DNA of 64,000 nucleotides from Salibacterium lacus (GTDB lineage: Bacteria; Bacillota; Bacilli; Bacillales; Marinococcaceae). The stretch spans positions 62,001 through 126,000 of the forward strand of contig NZ_JBHUML010000006.1 of assembly GCF_042684865.1 (NCBI RefSeq), written 5' to 3'. The translations under genes and the position numbers were made by a program. Below are positions 62,221 to 64,000 of the stretch, piece by piece (position 1 is the first letter of the stretch; every line of letters begins with the position of its first letter). The notes under the pieces are model-generated. The model ran no database searches. It had not been told where the DNA came from and saw nothing but the letters and a program-made list of their open reading frames with translations.

Positions 62221-62724
62221 TTGTTGGAACTTGTTGAAAATCTCCGCATCGCGCGGAGCAGTGCCGAAAAAATCTGGGCAACCGCTAAATACGATGTCAT
62301 GGGCAGAGGGTATCAGCATTACAAATCATTATCCAAGCAGGCAGGAAGGCTTCACAATTTGTACGCTGTGCATCATTTTTTCCAAAGTCTCCGCGTTATT
62401 TCCGGCAGGCCATATGACCGCCGCGGCTGCATTAATACATTCGAGCATATGTGGGGATATGTAAAAAAAGACGCGGATCCGGAAGAAAAAGAAACATTTC
62501 AACATGATCTGAGCGAAGCGGCCAAGCTTCCGTATGATCACTTTTATGAATGGCGTGGGGGGATGGAACAGACCCGCCTCCTCCTTTGCTGCCTGGCGAG
62601 GAAATATCAAAAAGACTATCTGCTGCAGAGCATCATCCTATTTCCAGACACAAATTATCATATCCTCGAGAACCGAAAAGGAACTTTCATGTTATCCGGC
62701 GACAGGCTGTGGAAAGTGGATTAA
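62221..62724 (+). CDS. DUF1722 (YbgA-like) protein
   Basis: A 167-residue helical protein. W-x-x-A-K-Y-D-V-M-x-R-x-x-x-H-Y near 20 and F-E-H-M-W-G-Y-V-K-K-x-A near 77 followed by E-E-K-x-x-F and L-A-R-K-Y...Y-L-L-Q-S match DUF1722. In some bacteria the domain is linked to photolyase or DUF523. The start is TTG (62221 or 62224) after AGGAGG. It is an island between AT-rich DNA and the repeat array. Molecular role unknown. Confidence 0.8.
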   Translation: MLELVENLRIARSSAEKIWATAKYDVMGRGYQHYKSLSKQAGRLHNLYAVHHFFQSLRVISGRPYDRRGCINTFEHMWGYVKKDADPEEKETFQHDLSEAAKLPYDHFYEWRGGMEQTRLLLCCLARKYQKDYLLQSIILFPDTNYHILENRKGTFMLSGDRLWKVD

Positions 62725-62744
62725 CCGAAAGCGTTGTTTGGCAG

Positions 62745-63290
62745 GGGCGTTCTCGATCGATCCGGCAGGGGACTGCTTCGAGGCTGCCCGGTTCTCGATC
62801 GATTCGGCCGATTTCTTGATCAATTCTTTCGTTTCTCGATTGATTTTCCCCACTTCCGCTCTTTTCTCGATTGATTCTCCGCATTTCTCGATCGATTCTC
62901 CCGATTTCCCGATTGATTCCCGGACATTCGGCTTCAGCGCGGCCATGCCACCGACCCCCGCACGGGACTGCTTCGTTCCTGCACCGTTCTCGATCGATTC
63001 TGCTGGTTTCTTGATCAATTCTTTCGTTTCTCGATTGATTTTCCCCACTTCCGCTCTTTTCTCGATTGATTCTCCCGATTTCCCGATCGATTCCCGGACA
63101 TTCGGCTTCAGCGCGGCCATGCCACCGACCCCCGCACGGGACTGCTTCGATCCTGCACCGTTCTCGATCGATTCGGCTGGTTTCTTGATCAATTCTTCCG
63201 TTTCTCGATTGATTTTCTCCTCTTCCGCTCTTTTCTCGATCGATTCTCCCGATTTCCCGATCGATTCTCCGGTTACACGCTTCGATCCAG
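62745..63290. repeat. 21-bp periodic repeat array 6, with ~180-bp higher-order repeats
   Basis: The longest array. 21-bp units (TTTCTCGATTGATT plus variable CTCC, or GATCGATTC versions) are grouped into about three blocks that also contain a GCGGCCATGCCACCGACC segment (near 62939 and 63112). It lies between the ends of the convergent DUF1722 and atpC genes. Minus-strand frames of 211-215 residues across it lack ribosome sites and start inside the atpC terminator. Confidence 0.85.
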
Positions 63291-63320
63291 CAGCGGGAGG
63301 TGGTCGATATGTTCTCATCC

Positions 63321-63372
63321 ATAAAAAAGGCTGTTCCACCGCAGGAAACCCTGCGCGGAACAGCCTTTTTTA
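63321..63372 (-). terminator. terminator of the atp operon
   Basis: AAAAAAGGCTGTTCC pairs with GGAACAGCCTTTTTT, with an inner CGCAGG/CCTGCG stem. It abuts the atpC stop. Confidence 0.9.
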
Positions 63373-63774
63373 TTAATCACCGGCTACCTCGATCCGGGTA
63401 ACGGCGCGTTTCAATGCGAGACGAGCCCGCTGATAATCGATTTCTTCCTGTTTGGCACGCTCGATACGATCCTCAGCCCGTTCTTTTGCTCTCCGGGCAC
63501 GTTCGACATCGATCTGGGACGGTGTCTCGGCCGATTCAGCGAGAATCGTAACACTGTCGGGACGAACCTCAACAAAGCCTCCGTTGACCGCAACAAGTTG
63601 AATTCTTGATTCATATTTGAGGCGGACAGCGCCTACCGAAAGCGGTGCTACCAACGGAATGTGTCCGGGCAGAATACCAAGTTCCCCATTTTGGGAACGG
63701 GCGCTGACCATTTCCACATCCCCTTCATAAACCGCGCCATCAGGAGTGACAACATTGACATTGATCGTCGACAT
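63373..63774 (-). CDS. atpC: F-type ATP synthase epsilon subunit
   Basis: A 133-residue subunit: an N-terminal beta barrel (M-S-T-I-x-V-x-V-V-T-P-D-G-x-V-Y-E-G, then G-x-L-G-I-L-P-G-H-I-P-L) and a C-terminal helical hairpin (about 90-133, Arg/Glu-rich). It couples gamma rotation to the catalytic head and can inhibit ATP hydrolysis. AGGAGGAATC precedes the ATG. It is the last gene of the atp operon, 27 bases after atpD. Confidence 0.95.
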   Translation of the reverse strand: MSTINVNVVTPDGAVYEGDVEMVSARSQNGELGILPGHIPLVAPLSVGAVRLKYESRIQLVAVNGGFVEVRPDSVTILAESAETPSQIDVERARRAKERAEDRIERAKQEEIDYQRARLALKRAVTRIEVAGD

Positions 63775-63801
63775 GATTCCTCCTCCTTACCGCAGTCCCG
63801 C

Positions 63802-64000
63802 TTAGGACATGGCCTTCGCTTTTTCGGTGACATCTTCAATCGGGCCACAGAGACGGAATGCATCTTCCGGAACATCATCGTGTTTACCGTCAAGAATCTC
63901 ACGGAATCCGCTGATCGTGTCTTTCACCGGTACATACGATCCCGGCTGTCCGGTGAACTGCTCGGCAACGTGGAAGTTCTGGGAGAGGAAGAACTGAATC
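63802..64000 (-). CDS. atpD: F-type ATP synthase beta subunit, C-terminal part
   Basis: The last ~65 residues of AtpD, cut by the window edge. The frame reads F-F-L-S-Q-N-F-x-V-A-E-Q-F-T-G, then G-S-Y-V-P-V-K-D-T-I-S-G-F and ends D-V-T-E-K-A-K-A-M-S-stop, all typical of the beta subunit tail. Nucleotide-binding motifs lie outside the window. Confidence 0.95.
   Translation of the reverse strand, partial: IQFFLSQNFHVAEQFTGQPGSYVPVKDTISGFREILDGKHDDVPEDAFRLCGPIEDVTEKAKAMS

Noticed and set aside
62692..63339. Minus-strand frames of 211-215 residues with ESIEKSG-type repeats
   Set aside because: They arise because the 21-bp unit is a multiple of three. They lack ribosome sites, begin inside the atpC terminator, and equivalent frames appear in several phases.

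Overview
The window comes from a spore-forming, flagellated Gram-positive bacterium of the Bacillaceae, probably a salt- or alkali-adapted one. Evidence for sporulation and placement: spoIID, spoIIQ and spoIIID lie around mbl, flhO, flhP and murA next to the atp operon end, which is the Bacillus-type order. Evidence for habitat: the exported proteins are very acidic and several carry S-layer homology (SLH) anchors. No rRNA or tRNA gene was seen.

Layout. 0-5.2 kb: a same-strand run of zinc-ribbon membrane proteins (two TcaA/YvbJ-like) and a DUF4190 protein. 5.4-5.7 kb: a probable type I toxin-antitoxin module with a 25-residue holin-like toxin. 5.8-7.6 kb: decayed fragments and a YHYH coiled-coil protein. 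7.6-24.3 kb: the surface-protein locus. 24.5-29.4 kb: a lipoprotein, an SLH NlpC/P60 hydrolase and an SLH subtilase. 29.4-32.9 kb: a duplicated copper-binding four-helix protein, Rpn-type nucleases and 21-bp repeat arrays. 32.9-38.4 kb: a galacturonate operon (lacI-type regulator, uxaA, uxaB, uxaC). 38.5-47.1 kb: regulators, repeats, two more NlpC/P60 hydrolases, a DUF2254 protein and an SLH protein. 47.2-49.6 kb: a Zn/Cd P-type ATPase. 49.9-64 kb: fabZ, flagellar rod genes, mbl, spoIIID, a sodium symporter pair, spoIIQ, spoIID, murA, DUF1146, DUF1722, atpC and the end of atpD.

The most striking content is at 7.6-24.1 kb on the minus strand. A 1531-residue S-layer protein gene is followed by what looks like a group II intron without a reverse transcriptase. 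Its 3' end (domains V and VI) occurs four times. Each copy is followed by an open reading frame that has no start signal and no signal peptide but opens in the same phase at the same Asn-Ser junction: a GH43 arabinanase, a DUF1533-like domain, a BIG2/Ig-like module and a flagellin-like module. This resembles the alternatively spliced surface-layer gene described in Clostridium tetani. Splicing would swap C-terminal modules onto one SLH-anchored protein. Two copies lie beyond an independent 2287-residue SLH protein, and terminators sit between the cassettes, so trans-splicing or read-through control is possible.

The parts fit a cell-surface polysaccharide theme: the arabinanase cassette and the galacturonate pathway both suit growth on pectin-like material, with SLH proteins tethering enzymes to the wall. 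Intergenic DNA is unusually repeat-rich. It holds 21-bp periodic arrays at six sites, a second 21-bp array before the metal ATPase, a six-unit hairpin repeat and short dispersed motifs.
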